This document shows, piece by piece, positions 26,105-34,832 of a DNA stretch of 64,000 nucleotides. The position numbers were made by a program, and so were the translations under genes. The stretch comes from JAUNKE01 sp041853585 (GTDB lineage Bacteria; Bacillota; Clostridia; Peptostreptococcales; Filifactoraceae): positions 24,664 through 88,663 of the forward strand of contig JBGZSM010000056.1 of NCBI GenBank assembly GCA_041853585.1. The letters run 5' to 3'. Every line of letters starts with the position of its first letter. The first letter of the stretch is position 1. A model generated the notes under the pieces. The model saw only the letters and a list, made by a program, of their open reading frames with translations. It ran no database searches and was not told the DNA's origin.

Positions 26105-27907
26105 ATGAAAAGAGCAATAATAATTTTCAGCCTGCTGCTCTTGGTTTTTTGTACCCCGATTTATGCGGATGAAAATAATCATTATGAAAAAATAATTGAT
26201 AAGGTAGCGGAAGATTACATAGGAAAAACTGTTCCCGGGGCCTGTGTAATGATATCTGAAAAAGGTAAGCCGGTTTTTGTGAAATGTTACGGATATGCGG
26301 ACATTGAAAATAAAAAACGGATTGCGACGGATTCTACAATAATCGAATGGGGCTCAATAACAAAAACGATGGTTTGGGTGAGTGCGATGCAGCTGGAAGA
26401 AAGAGGACTTCTCAAGCTTAATGAGGATATCCGCAGCTATCTTTCGGAAGGTTTTTTAAAGAATTTAAAATATGAAAAAAGCATTACGATGCTTGATTTG
26501 ATGAATCATACCGCCGGTTTTGAAGAAGCGCTGATAGATTTTCGCTATTTGAGGAAAGATGAGCAAATCGAATTGAGCAAAGTGCTTTCGGAGAAACAAC
26601 CCGCACAGATATTTGAGCCCGGGGAAATATCCGCATATTCAAACTGGGGCTGCGCATTAGCTGCCTTGATAGTGGAAAATGTAAGCGGACAGCCCTTTGA
26701 AGAATATGTAAAAGAGAATATTTTGATTCCCCTCAATATGAAAAATGTAAGTATAACATCTTTCTTGAGTGATACCCTCATCGAGCAAAAAGCAAATGGA
26801 TACTCCTATTCACCTGAAGGTTTTCGAAAGGAGGATTGGATGATTTTACGGATGTATCCTGCCGGAGGGCTGAATGCGACCGCGGAAGATTTGATGAAAT
26901 ATGCTATGGAACTTTCAAAAAGCGTTGAAAAATCTTCTCTTTTGTTTCAAAATCCCGAAACGAAAGAGAGATTATTCAGCCGAACTTGGAGCTCTTTCGG
27001 CGCTTCCTCCGGATTGGCTCACGGCTTTTGGGAATATGCGGGCGCGCCTCGGATATTTGGCCATGAAGGAGGAACTTACGGATTTAAAACACAAATGTGG
27101 GTAGAGCCGGAAAAAGAGCGCGCAATTGTGATTGCGAGCAATGTGATGGAGACGGACTTTTGCTCCAAGGTAATGAGCGCCATAACGACGGAGAATTCTT
27201 CGGAGAGAGTAAACGATTCTTCAACGATGGAAATTAAAAACTTTGAAGGGAATTATGCTCCTGCTCGCCGAGCATACACGAATCCGGGGAAAATAAACGG
27301 ATTGATGCAGAATATAAAAATCACCTCAACCGCCGACGGCAAACATATTATTATGAAAAAAAACGGGGATGATAAGGAGTATATTTTTGAGCCTATAGAT
27401 AAAGGGAGATTTTACTGTAAAGAAGCCTTGGCGGAAGAAAGATATTTGGCTTTTCAGCAAGAAGAGGAAGAGGTTTTGAGTATGACTTTTCGACTTGCCC
27501 ATGACTATATACCGGCGGAAGGGCTGCAAAGTTTTCAGGGAATTCTTTTACTTGCAATCATTTTTATTTTTTGCTCGATAGTTTGGATATGCTCTTTTAT
27601 ATGGCATTTGGCAACAAAAAATCGACAGGCATTCCTCTTTCCTAAGATGCTGTGTAATCTGTGCGGTATTTTTATAAGCATCGCGGTGGCGGGGGTTTTA
27701 TTCCATTGGATTCGGAAATATATGATTGTTTCCGCGCAACTGAATGCCGTAGCGATTATCAATTATATTTTCGGCATCGTAATTTTTATAGCTTCGGTAT
27801 ATTTGTTGCTCAAAAAGCAAAGGTTCTTTGCAATCCTATCTCTGGCAACAATAATCTTACAGATGTCTGCACTCGGGGAAATCGGATTTCTAACTATATT
27901 GAGATAA
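26105..27907 (+). CDS. Membrane-anchored serine beta-lactamase-like hydrolase
   Basis: The 600-residue protein has a signal peptide, then a penicillin-binding/class C beta-lactamase-like domain (residues 28-360) with all three motifs: Ser84-x-x-Lys87 (SITK), Tyr178-Ser-Asn180 (YSN) and the third motif GHEGGTYGF in place of KTG. After a beta-rich spacer, four hydrophobic helices fill residues 478-598. Related proteins are esterases or D-amino-acid peptidases (CubicO family) rather than resistance enzymes. The active site would face outside the cell. Position between a methyltransferase and an ECF importer suggests hydrolysis of an ester, lactone or peptide bond in the transported compound. Confidence 0.82.
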   Translation: MKRAIIIFSLLLLVFCTPIYADENNHYEKIIDKVAEDYIGKTVPGACVMISEKGKPVFVKCYGYADIENKKRIATDSTIIEWGSITKTMVWVSAMQLEERGLLKLNEDIRSYLSEGFLKNLKYEKSITMLDLMNHTAGFEEALIDFRYLRKDEQIELSKVLSEKQPAQIFEPGEISAYSNWGCALAALIVENVSGQPFEEYVKENILIPLNMKNVSITSFLSDTLIEQKANGYSYSPEGFRKEDWMILRMYPAGGLNATAEDLMKYAMELSKSVEKSSLLFQNPETKERLFSRTWSSFGASSGLAHGFWEYAGAPRIFGHEGGTYGFKTQMWVEPEKERAIVIASNVMETDFCSKVMSAITTENSSERVNDSSTMEIKNFEGNYAPARRAYTNPGKINGLMQNIKITSTADGKHIIMKKNGDDKEYIFEPIDKGRFYCKEALAEERYLAFQQEEEEVLSMTFRLAHDYIPAEGLQSFQGILLLAIIFIFCSIVWICSFIWHLATKNRQAFLFPKMLCNLCGIFISIAVAGVLFHWIRKYMIVSAQLNAVAIINYIFGIVIFIASVYLLLKKQRFFAILSLATIILQMSALGEIGFLTILR

Positions 27908-27921
27908 GGAGCGTGGTTAAA

Positions 27922-28524
27922 ATGAAAGAAAGAGATAAATGGTCCGTGAACAATGTCATCACTACAGTATTGATGAGCGTCCTGCTGATTGTTATTCAAT
28001 TTGCGGTCAATATGATTTGCATGTTGAATAATTTTGTCAGCATGGTACTGTCCGTAGGATTTACGGTATTTTTATGTGCACCGATTTATTTTTTAATGGT
28101 GCAGAAAGTTAAACAGAGAGGAGTATCTTTTGTCTATATGACAATCATAGGAATTGTTCATTTGCTTATGGGGAACTGGTATTTATTACCTTATTATATT
28201 CTGATAGGCATCCTTTGTGAATTGATTTTATGGAAGAAAGATTCTCACTCGGATTCACGCAAACTCACTTTAACTTGGACTATGGTCAGTTTTTTATTTA
28301 ATGGAACCAATCTGCTTCCGATATGGTTTTTTTGGAAGAGCTACTATGACTTCGCTTTATCCAGCGGCATGAGTACGGAGTATATTGAAGAATATGTAAA
28401 ATATTACACTTCACCTGGTTGGCTGATATTTATCATTTTGTTTACGGTAGGCTGCGGTTTTCTCGGAAGTCGAATTGCAACTCGTTTGATGAAAAAGCAT
28501 TTTAAAAAGGCAGGGGTGCTTTAA
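27922..28524 (+). CDS. ECF transporter S component, MptD/Trep_Strep (TIGR02185) family
   Basis: The 200-residue hydrophobic protein has five to six helices and fits the small membrane family often annotated as the MptD-type putative ECF S component: WSVNNVITTVLMSVLLIVIQ, LSVGFTVFLCAPIYFLMVQK, and a basic tail LMKKHFKKAG. It would bind the substrate. The ATG at 27922 follows AAGGAG; the frame is open upstream into the hydrolase gene. T and A components follow at once (1- and 3-base gaps), completing a group II-like ECF importer with a dedicated module. Confidence 0.75.
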   Translation: MKERDKWSVNNVITTVLMSVLLIVIQFAVNMICMLNNFVSMVLSVGFTVFLCAPIYFLMVQKVKQRGVSFVYMTIIGIVHLLMGNWYLLPYYILIGILCELILWKKDSHSDSRKLTLTWTMVSFLFNGTNLLPIWFFWKSYYDFALSSGMSTEYIEEYVKYYTSPGWLIFIILFTVGCGFLGSRIATRLMKKHFKKAGVL

Positions 28525-28525
28525 A

Positions 28526-29206
28526 GTGAAAAAAGATTTTGCTGTAGGAACAAAAATTTGGATGTTCATTTGTGTAGTAACGGCATCCTGTTTCGTCACA
28601 AATTATAAAGAGAGTGTGATAATTACGCTGACGGGATTTTTATTTTTGATTGTGCAAAGGAAATGGAATATCTTTCTTCCTTTTATTCTATTTTACAGTA
28701 TCATTGTTTTATTAATGCTCGGGATTCGTTTTTATAATTGGAGAATGATTATATTTTCGGAGTTTCATGTAGTATTGTTTTGGAACATATTTCCGACAAT
28801 GATTATTTCGTGGGATTTAATTGATACGCCGCCGGGAAAGGTATCCGCATTTTTATCCGAAATTCAAGTTCCGGTATTCATTATTCTGGGAGTGCTCGTT
28901 GTTTTTCGTTTTATTCCGACGCTGCGAGCGGAACTTGCAAAGATTCGTTTATCAATGAAGAATAGAGGACTTCTTGAGTTTGAAAAAGTTATTCTTCATC
29001 CGGCAATTACTGCTGAATATGTACTGATTCCACTTTTGTTGCGCTGCATTCAGGTTGCCGATCAGCTTTCCGTATCCGCGATGACAAGAGGAGCGGGCTC
29101 TCCGCTGAAAAGGAGCAGTTATTATGAAAACGGATGCTCGAAATCGGATTATTTATGGACATTTATCGGTGGAGTGATGATGCTCCTTATCATAAAAGGA
29201 CTTTAG
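28526..29206 (+). CDS. ECF transporter T component (EcfT/CbiQ family)
   Basis: The 226-residue transmembrane coupling protein has hydrophobic N-terminal helices, then two Arg-containing motifs that contact the ATPases: RLSMKNRGLLEF and AMTRGAGSPLKRS. The start is GTG at 28526, one base after the stop of the S component, with AGGGGTG seven bases upstream. The short conserved motifs fit the CbiQ family well. The partner ATPase follows after three bases. Confidence 0.85.
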   Translation: MKKDFAVGTKIWMFICVVTASCFVTNYKESVIITLTGFLFLIVQRKWNIFLPFILFYSIIVLLMLGIRFYNWRMIIFSEFHVVLFWNIFPTMIISWDLIDTPPGKVSAFLSEIQVPVFIILGVLVVFRFIPTLRAELAKIRLSMKNRGLLEFEKVILHPAITAEYVLIPLLLRCIQVADQLSVSAMTRGAGSPLKRSSYYENGCSKSDYLWTFIGGVMMLLIIKGL

Positions 29207-29209
29207 CAT

Positions 29210-30598
29210 ATGATAAAGATGGAAAAAGTAAGCTTTCGTTATGAAAATGGTGAAAGAGGAGTGTTTGATATCGACCTCACAATAAACCAAGGGGAATGTG
29301 TTGTGCTCACGGGGATTTCCGGGAGCGGGAAAACCACCGTCTTGCGATTGATTAACGGACTGACTCCTCAATATTATGCCGGAGCATTATCGGGAGAAAT
29401 AAAAATTGAGGGAAAAGATTCAAAAGAGATTCCTTTTTGGGAAAGAGGAAAATATATCGGAAGTATTTTTCAAGAACCGCAAAGCCAATTTTTTTCTTCC
29501 GAGCTTGCAGGGGAGATTGCATTTGGATGTGAAAACTATGGCTTCTCAAGAAAAGAAATTATTTTTCGTACGGAAAAAGCCATTCGGCATTTCGGACTCG
29601 GTGCCTTAAGAGAGAGTTCATTGGATGTACTTTCGGGCGGAGAAAAACAGCGGATAGCTATCGCTTCGGTTTATGCAATGACTCCCAAAATATATGTTTG
29701 TGATGAACCGACGGCAAATTTGGACGAAGAAAGCGCCAAGAAACTTTCATTAACTTTTAAAAAATTAAAAGAAGCGGGGCATACTTTAGTGATTGCGGAG
29801 CATCGTTTGAGTTGGCTTCAAGATATTGCTGACCGTTATATTTACATAAAGGATGGTAAAATCGAGTGGGATTATAACCAAAATCAGCTAAAGGCTCTCA
29901 AAGCGGAGGAGTTGGTGAGTTATGGTTTGAAAAGTTTTTGTTGTGTTGAAGCGAACAAACTTCCAATGGCACAGGCGCAGGGAAGTCCTCTTCTGGAAGC
30001 AAGAAATATTTCTTTTCAAAAAAAGCCAAAAAGCATTTTAAAGGGAATTTCTTTTTCAGCAAGCGGCGGGCAAGTTGTGGCTATAACCGGCAATAATGGT
30101 GCAGGGAAAACCACTTTGGCAACTATACTTTCGGGACTTAGAAAAGAAACCTCGGGTGAATTGTATATCGGCGGTAAAAAATGTTCCATCAAGGAACGCC
30201 GCAAGAAAATCTGGTACAGTGCCAATGATACGGGTACACAATTTTTTACGGAGAATGTGTATGAAGAACTTTTTTTGCATCGGAAAGATTCTGTTCATCA
30301 AAGAGAAGTTGCTCAGGAAATTCTAAAAAAATTGAGGCTCTATGAGCTCAAAGACGCACATCCTTTTACACTTTCAGGAGGAGAAAAGCAGAGACTTTCG
30401 ATAGCATGCGGGTTGATTTCCGACAGAGAAATCCTCATCTTTGACGAGCCTACCAGCGGGTTGGACGGTTATAATGAAAAAATTATTTCCGAAGCCTTTC
30501 GTATGGCGGCAAGGAAAGGAAAGGTCATCTTGATAATTACTCATGACAATGAGTTGATAAGAGGATGTTGTTCTCATTCTTTTCAATTATCTTCATAA
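29210..30598 (+). CDS. ECF transporter ATPase with two fused nucleotide-binding domains
   Basis: The 462-residue protein carries two complete ABC domains. Domain 1 has Walker A GISGSGKTT, signature LSGGEKQR and Walker B YVCDEPTANLDEES. Domain 2, from about residue 260, has Walker A GNNGAGKTT, signature LSGGEKQR and Walker B LIFDEPTSGLDGYN. This equals a fused EcfA1-EcfA2 pair and needs no other ATPase. It energises the S and T components encoded just upstream. Confidence 0.9.
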   Translation: MIKMEKVSFRYENGERGVFDIDLTINQGECVVLTGISGSGKTTVLRLINGLTPQYYAGALSGEIKIEGKDSKEIPFWERGKYIGSIFQEPQSQFFSSELAGEIAFGCENYGFSRKEIIFRTEKAIRHFGLGALRESSLDVLSGGEKQRIAIASVYAMTPKIYVCDEPTANLDEESAKKLSLTFKKLKEAGHTLVIAEHRLSWLQDIADRYIYIKDGKIEWDYNQNQLKALKAEELVSYGLKSFCCVEANKLPMAQAQGSPLLEARNISFQKKPKSILKGISFSASGGQVVAITGNNGAGKTTLATILSGLRKETSGELYIGGKKCSIKERRKKIWYSANDTGTQFFTENVYEELFLHRKDSVHQREVAQEILKKLRLYELKDAHPFTLSGGEKQRLSIACGLISDREILIFDEPTSGLDGYNEKIISEAFRMAARKGKVILIITHDNELIRGCCSHSFQLSS

Positions 30599-30611
30599 AG
30601 AGAGGTGTAAT

Positions 30612-31958
30612 ATGAGCGAAGTAAGGGAAGAATTATTAACGGAGAATCCGTGGAAATTAATGATCAAATTGAGTGTTCCGGCAGTTCTGGGACAATTTGT
30701 TGTAGGGCTTTATGCTCTTGTGGATTCCATATATGTCGGTCAAATGGTCGGTACCGATGCGATGAGTGCCGTCTCGGCAGCTTCTCCCTTTGTATTGATA
30801 AACAACGGGATTGCCGTTCTGGTCGGGATTGGTTCAGGCTCTGTGCTTTCAAGAGCGATTGGGGCAAGAGAGCAGAAAACCGTAGATAAAATTATGGGTA
30901 ATTTGGTAGTCTTGGTATTGTTGTTTTCTTCGATTGTCATGCTTGTCGGAATTTCTTTGGCACCACAATTTCTTCGATGGTCGGGAGCGGAGAATGAGGT
31001 ACTCTCGATGGGGGTATCTTATTTGAGAACCATTTATATCGGCTCCATTTTTGTAAATTTTATGCAAGCCGCAAATATGGTACTTCGTGCTGAAGGTCGT
31101 ATGGGGATTGCAATGGGTATTATGGCCGGAGGAGCAATACTCAACATCATATTGGATCCGATATTTATCATATTGCTACCGGATTACGGACCACAGGCGG
31201 TAGCGCTTGCAACCGTTATTTCGCAATTTATACAATCAACGGTTACGCTATGGTTTTTTTTGAAGAAAAGTCCGGTGGTGAAATTTCATGGAATTCGCTT
31301 AGCGGAGGATTTGGTGCCGGAAATTATTGCGGTAGGTCTTAGCGGAATGTTGATGCAAATTATGATGCTGATACAGATGACGGTGGTATATAACACGGCA
31401 GTTAAATATGGAGGAGAAAATCAAATTGCTCTGATGGGAGCGACGCAAAGGGTGATGCAGTTGTCATTTGTTCCGATTTGGGGAATGAGTCAAGCTTTGC
31501 AGCCTGCTCTAGGAACAAATTACGGAGCAAAAGAGTTTTTCAGGGCGAAAAAATTTATGAATGTCTTTATTGCCGCTTCAACCGGTTTAATATTTTTATT
31601 CTGGATGATTATCGAATTTTTCCCGAAACAAATTTTAGCCGCGTTCATTACCGATGCGGAGATAGTGGCTTCCGGAATTAGTAATTTCAGGTTGATATTC
31701 AGTATTTTTCCAACCTATGGTTTGCTTATAATGACGATAACATATTTCCAAGCGATAGGGAAAGCCAAGCAAGCAGGCATACTGGTAATTTTAAGACAGC
31801 TTGCACTTGTCGTACCGCTTGTACTTTTGCTTCCGCTTTTAATGAATAATGTGGTCGGAGTTTGGTTGGCGTTGCCGCTGAACGATATGATTATTTTATT
31901 GATATCCATCTATCTGCTGAGAAAAGAATTTAAAGAATTGGATGGATTGATAGTGTAA
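30612..31958 (+). CDS. MATE-family efflux transporter
   Basis: The 448-residue protein has twelve predicted helices in two six-helix halves, with MATE hallmarks PAVLGQFVVGLYALVDSIYV, VGTDAMSAVSAASPF and QPALGTNYGAKEFFRAKKFM. MATE exporters use Na+ or H+ gradients to extrude cationic organic compounds. As last gene of the TetR cassette it may eject the compound, its apo form or a by-product after import. AGAGG precedes the ATG and a terminator follows 12 bases after the stop. Confidence 0.9.
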   Translation: MSEVREELLTENPWKLMIKLSVPAVLGQFVVGLYALVDSIYVGQMVGTDAMSAVSAASPFVLINNGIAVLVGIGSGSVLSRAIGAREQKTVDKIMGNLVVLVLLFSSIVMLVGISLAPQFLRWSGAENEVLSMGVSYLRTIYIGSIFVNFMQAANMVLRAEGRMGIAMGIMAGGAILNIILDPIFIILLPDYGPQAVALATVISQFIQSTVTLWFFLKKSPVVKFHGIRLAEDLVPEIIAVGLSGMLMQIMMLIQMTVVYNTAVKYGGENQIALMGATQRVMQLSFVPIWGMSQALQPALGTNYGAKEFFRAKKFMNVFIAASTGLIFLFWMIIEFFPKQILAAFITDAEIVASGISNFRLIFSIFPTYGLLIMTITYFQAIGKAKQAGILVILRQLALVVPLVLLLPLLMNNVVGVWLALPLNDMIILLISIYLLRKEFKELDGLIV

Positions 31959-31970
31959 TATTATTGAATC

Positions 31971-32046
31971 AAAAACCGCTAATTATAGGTTCTTATTTTT
32001 AGATAGGATTCTAACTTTAAGAATTATAATTCTGCGGTTTTTTGTT
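31971..32046 (+). terminator. Terminator of the TetR-to-MATE cassette
   Basis: aaaaaccgc (31971-31979) pairs with gcggtttttt (32034-32043), with additional inner pairing (attata/tataat) and a long T-run. It closes the 10.9-kb transcription unit. Confidence 0.75.
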
Positions 32047-32222
32047 TTTGGAGATGAGGTTTTGGCAAAAGGATCTTTCGGCAAATGCGTAAAAGAATGT
32101 AAAGATATCGTTTTGATTGGATTTTGGAAATATATCGGTAAAAAGAAATAGCAGATTCCCGACTCGAAATAAAACAAAATTTTGTTTTTTGTCTACAAAA
32201 ACAATATAGATGTCCTTAAATA

Positions 32223-32231
32223 TGCTATAAT
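32223..32231 (+). promoter_or_regulatory. Extended -10 promoter of the solute-binding lipoprotein gene
   Basis: TGC-TATAAT (TATAAT at 32226-32231), about 20 bases before the ATG. No -35 match was found at the usual spacing. Confidence 0.5.
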
Positions 32232-32251
32232 ATTTCTGAAAGGAGGACGAT

Positions 32252-33331
32252 ATGACAAAGAAGATTACTGCTTTTTTTTGCTTTGTGTTTGCAGTTTTCA
32301 TACTTCTGTCAGGATGTGTCAATCGTGAAGCGGGGGAAGAAAATACGGAGCAGGATATTGTCAATATATTTGATAACGATTTGGAAGACAAGTTGGTGGT
32401 GTATGCCACGCATCCCGAGCCGATGCTCAAACGAGTTGCGGAAGTTTTTACCGAAAAGACGGGAGTTCCCGTTGAGTATAACAGCTTGCAAGGCGATTTG
32501 ACCGACCGAATGCGTGAAGAAAAAGATATTGCCAAAGCCGATGTGATGTATGGCGGCTCATCCACCCTATACATTGCAATGAGCAATGAGAATTTACTTG
32601 AGTCTTATGTACCGACATGGGCAAAAGAGTTGCATCGCGATTTTGTGGACTCCAAAGGCTATTGGTATGGCGTAATGAAAACACCGATTGTTATTTTCTA
32701 TCATGAAGATTTGCTTGGAGATACGCCGATTCCGACTAGCTGGAAAGATTTAGCGAGGCCTGAATATCAGGGATTGATTATTTCGAGAGACAGCAATTCT
32801 TCATCACAAGAGGCGACCATCATCTCATTGCTTTCCTATTATGAAAGAACACAAAGCTTGGATGAAGGGATTTCTTGGCTCAAGCAATTGGACGCCAACA
32901 CAAAAAACTATTATTCCGACAACGAGAGTCATTTTAAGGCTTTTGCTGCAAAAGAAGCACCAATCGGTTACGGAGTGCTCAGCGCAGTTATTGAAAGTAA
33001 GATAAAGGACCAAACGCCGTTTTCAACCGTCAATCCGAAGGAAGGCTCCATCGTGTTGACCGACTGTATCGCCTTGGTCAAAGATGCGCCGCATCCGAAT
33101 GCCGCTAAAGCGTTTATCGAATTTGCCGGCAGCGAAGAAGTGCAGATTATGCTTGCGAATGAATTTGACAGAATGCCGACCTTGGACAAGGCTCGAATTG
33201 AAGGTCCCGCATGGATGCATCAGGAAATTGAAGCGATGCCGTTGGATTGGTCATACATCGCAAAGCATGAAAATGAATGGAGCAAGATGTGGGAAGAACA
33301 AATTAAAGATAAAAATAAGTCAATAAAATAA
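32252..33331 (+). CDS. Extracellular solute-binding lipoprotein, family 1 (iron/aminoethylphosphonate-like)
   Basis: The 359-residue lipoprotein has a lipobox LLSGC (Cys22) and a two-lobed binding-protein fold. Motifs LVVYATHPEPMLKRVAEVFT, EKTGVPVEYNS, ADVMYGGSST and NAAKAFIEFAGS resemble the ferric-iron (FutA/AfuA) and 2-aminoethylphosphonate binding-protein group. No permease or ATPase gene is nearby, so it must use a distant transporter or act as a sensor. AAGGAGG precedes the ATG. A hairpin terminator of a family repeated in this window follows 22 bases after the stop. Confidence 0.82.
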   Translation: MTKKITAFFCFVFAVFILLSGCVNREAGEENTEQDIVNIFDNDLEDKLVVYATHPEPMLKRVAEVFTEKTGVPVEYNSLQGDLTDRMREEKDIAKADVMYGGSSTLYIAMSNENLLESYVPTWAKELHRDFVDSKGYWYGVMKTPIVIFYHEDLLGDTPIPTSWKDLARPEYQGLIISRDSNSSSQEATIISLLSYYERTQSLDEGISWLKQLDANTKNYYSDNESHFKAFAAKEAPIGYGVLSAVIESKIKDQTPFSTVNPKEGSIVLTDCIALVKDAPHPNAAKAFIEFAGSEEVQIMLANEFDRMPTLDKARIEGPAWMHQEIEAMPLDWSYIAKHENEWSKMWEEQIKDKNKSIK

Positions 33332-33352
33332 AAGGTTGTTAAAGCCTGAAAG

Positions 33353-33385
33353 AAAATGGCAAACTCGTTGAGTGAGCCATTTTTC
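33353..33385 (+). terminator. Terminator, AAAATGGC-hairpin family, copy 1
   Basis: aaaatggc-aa-actc-gtt-gagt-ga-gccatttt followed by T. The same sequence pattern recurs at 37653 and 57968, differing mainly in the apical loop. Confidence 0.8.
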
Positions 33386-33432
33386 AGTTACAAGATATTG
33401 ATTAAAAATTTCAAACCGAATCGTACAAATCA

Positions 33433-33476
33433 AAAAAGCTGTGGCGGAATGAAAATCCATTCCGGTCACAGCTTTG
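33433..33476 (-). terminator. Terminator of the LysR gene, agctgtggc-hairpin family, copy 1
   Basis: Stem aagctgtg..ggaatg/cattcc..cacagctt. On the minus strand it is followed by TTTTTTG, about 50 bases past the LysR stop. A clearly related hairpin occurs at 63858-63910. Confidence 0.75.
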
Positions 33477-33525
33477 TTTATTAATACGAAAAGCAAAAAG
33501 CCAAGAAATTTATATTTGGGAGCAT

Positions 33526-34422
33526 TTATTTACTCGAATTTGAAAATTTTTCGCTTATAAAATTTTTGAGCTGATTTTCAAGTGGCGACAAGGTCGCTTT
33601 TTTGTGATGCACAAAATAAAATTCGCGCTTGGTGTTGATATTTTTAAGCTCATAAATCAGTACATCGTCCTTTGCATATTCCGATGCGAAGGAGCGCGGC
33701 ACAAAAGCGAAGCCGGCGCCGAGTGCCACCAATTTTTTTGCGATGTGAAAACCTTCGGCGATTGCAACGATGTTGAGTTCATGCGTCAACAGATTGTGTT
33801 TGGCAAGCTCTTTGCTTAAAATCGAGCCCGAGCCTGAGCCTTCTTCACGAACAATCATCGGCAGAGCGAGAATTTGCTCCAAGCCGACGAGCCCATCCGG
33901 CAGCGGATTTTGTTTCGGTCCGATGAACACCATATCTTCCTCATAAACTTTCAGCGCATCAAAATCATTGTTCGGCTTCGAGCCGACAAAGCCGAATGCA
34001 AATTTCTTGTCGGAAATCGCATCGATGACATCCTGCGAATCGAGATGATGTAACTTGAAGCGGATGCCCGGATACGCCTGTGTAAATTCAGCCACCAATT
34101 TCGGCACGACGATTTCACCCGGCACCGTACTGTATGGAAGTTCCACCGTACCGCCGAATTGCCCGATGATATTGTTGATTTGGAACAAAGCCGAATCGCG
34201 TTTTTTAATCAGCTCAATCGCATAGTCGCGGAAAATCCGACCGGCATGCGTGAGCTCAATCGTTTTACCGTGACGCTCAAAGAGCTGAGTCATCAATTCC
34301 TTTTCCAAGTTTTGAATATGATTGGAAAGAGTAGGCTGCGTTAAATACAATTCACGACTTGCCTTTGAAAAGCTGTTATATTTTGCAATCGTAATAAAAG
34401 ATTCCAACTGTTTAAAATCCAT
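33526..34422 (-). CDS. LysR-family transcriptional regulator (CysB/selenium-metabolism-like subgroup)
   Basis: The 298-residue protein has a winged helix at residues 1-60 (MDFKQLESFITIAKYNSFSK then YLTQPTLSNHIQNLEKEL) and a LysR substrate domain from about 90 (TVPGEIVVPKLVAEFTQAYP, MIVREEGSGSG). The wording of both domains is close to the regulators annotated as selenium-metabolism-associated LysR in Clostridia, but no selenium gene is in view, so that label is tentative. It is converging with the solute-binding lipoprotein and divergent from nrdD. The start has AAGGGAG upstream. Confidence 0.88.
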   Translation of the reverse strand: MDFKQLESFITIAKYNSFSKASRELYLTQPTLSNHIQNLEKELMTQLFERHGKTIELTHAGRIFRDYAIELIKKRDSALFQINNIIGQFGGTVELPYSTVPGEIVVPKLVAEFTQAYPGIRFKLHHLDSQDVIDAISDKKFAFGFVGSKPNNDFDALKVYEEDMVFIGPKQNPLPDGLVGLEQILALPMIVREEGSGSGSILSKELAKHNLLTHELNIVAIAEGFHIAKKLVALGAGFAFVPRSFASEYAKDDVLIYELKNINTKREFYFVHHKKATLSPLENQLKNFISEKFSNSSK

Positions 34423-34460
34423 ACATTCTCCCTTACTGATACCAAAATAAATCTCTTCCT

Positions 34461-34469
34461 ATTATATCA
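34461..34469 (-). promoter_or_regulatory. Extended -10 promoter of the LysR gene
   Basis: On the minus strand TGA-TATAAT, about 40 bases upstream of the start. Confidence 0.5.
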
Positions 34470-34491
34470 CTACATAGCATTTATAAGAACC

Positions 34492-34756
34492 TTTGTTTGC
34501 AAAAATAAAATATTTTATAATAGAAATTTTTTATTGGAGGGATTAGGTTATCCGATAACAAAGCGGGAATTAACTCTTTATCCCAAACGCAAATTTATTT
34601 CAACAAAAAAGAATCCGTGTATCGACGAATTCCATTCCAATCTCAAAATCCCAACCTAAATTTCAACACTGAAATAATTTTTTCGGCTAAACTATTGATA
34701 TCACAAAACCTTGTTTTGACACTCAATTTTAACGCAAAATAAATTCTTTTTTCCCT
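34492..34756 (+). other. Long leader region upstream of nrdD, no gene
   Basis: It opens with a possible second promoter (TTTGTT, 18 bases, TATAAT at 34516-34521). Small perfect inverted repeats follow: gttatc-cg-gataac near 34550 and caaaac-ctt-gttttg at 34704-34718, the latter overlapping a TTGACA. The middle is AT-rich low-complexity DNA. No riboswitch class or open reading frame was recognised. Confidence 0.4.
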
Positions 34757-34785
34757 TGCAATAATTTGCTACATATAGTATAGTT
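34757..34785 (+). promoter_or_regulatory. Promoter of nrdDG with a possible NrdR-like element
   Basis: TTGCAA (34757-34762), a 17-base spacer and TATAGT (34780-34785), 48 bases before the GTG start. The bases acatatagtatagttg (34772-34787) match 10 of 16 positions of the NrdR box consensus, which is weak. Confidence 0.6.
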
Positions 34786-34832
34786 GTGTTTAAGATTGGC
34801 AACAAAACACAAGATATCGTAGGAGGTAGAAA

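Noticed and set aside
26105..27907. Beta-lactam resistance gene
   Set aside because: The motifs fit the broader CubicO/serine hydrolase group, and the transport context does not support a dedicated resistance role.
34522..34756. Riboswitch in the nrdD leader
   Set aside because: Only short simple hairpins were found; no adenosylcobalamin, PRPP, guanine or other known riboswitch core was recognisable.
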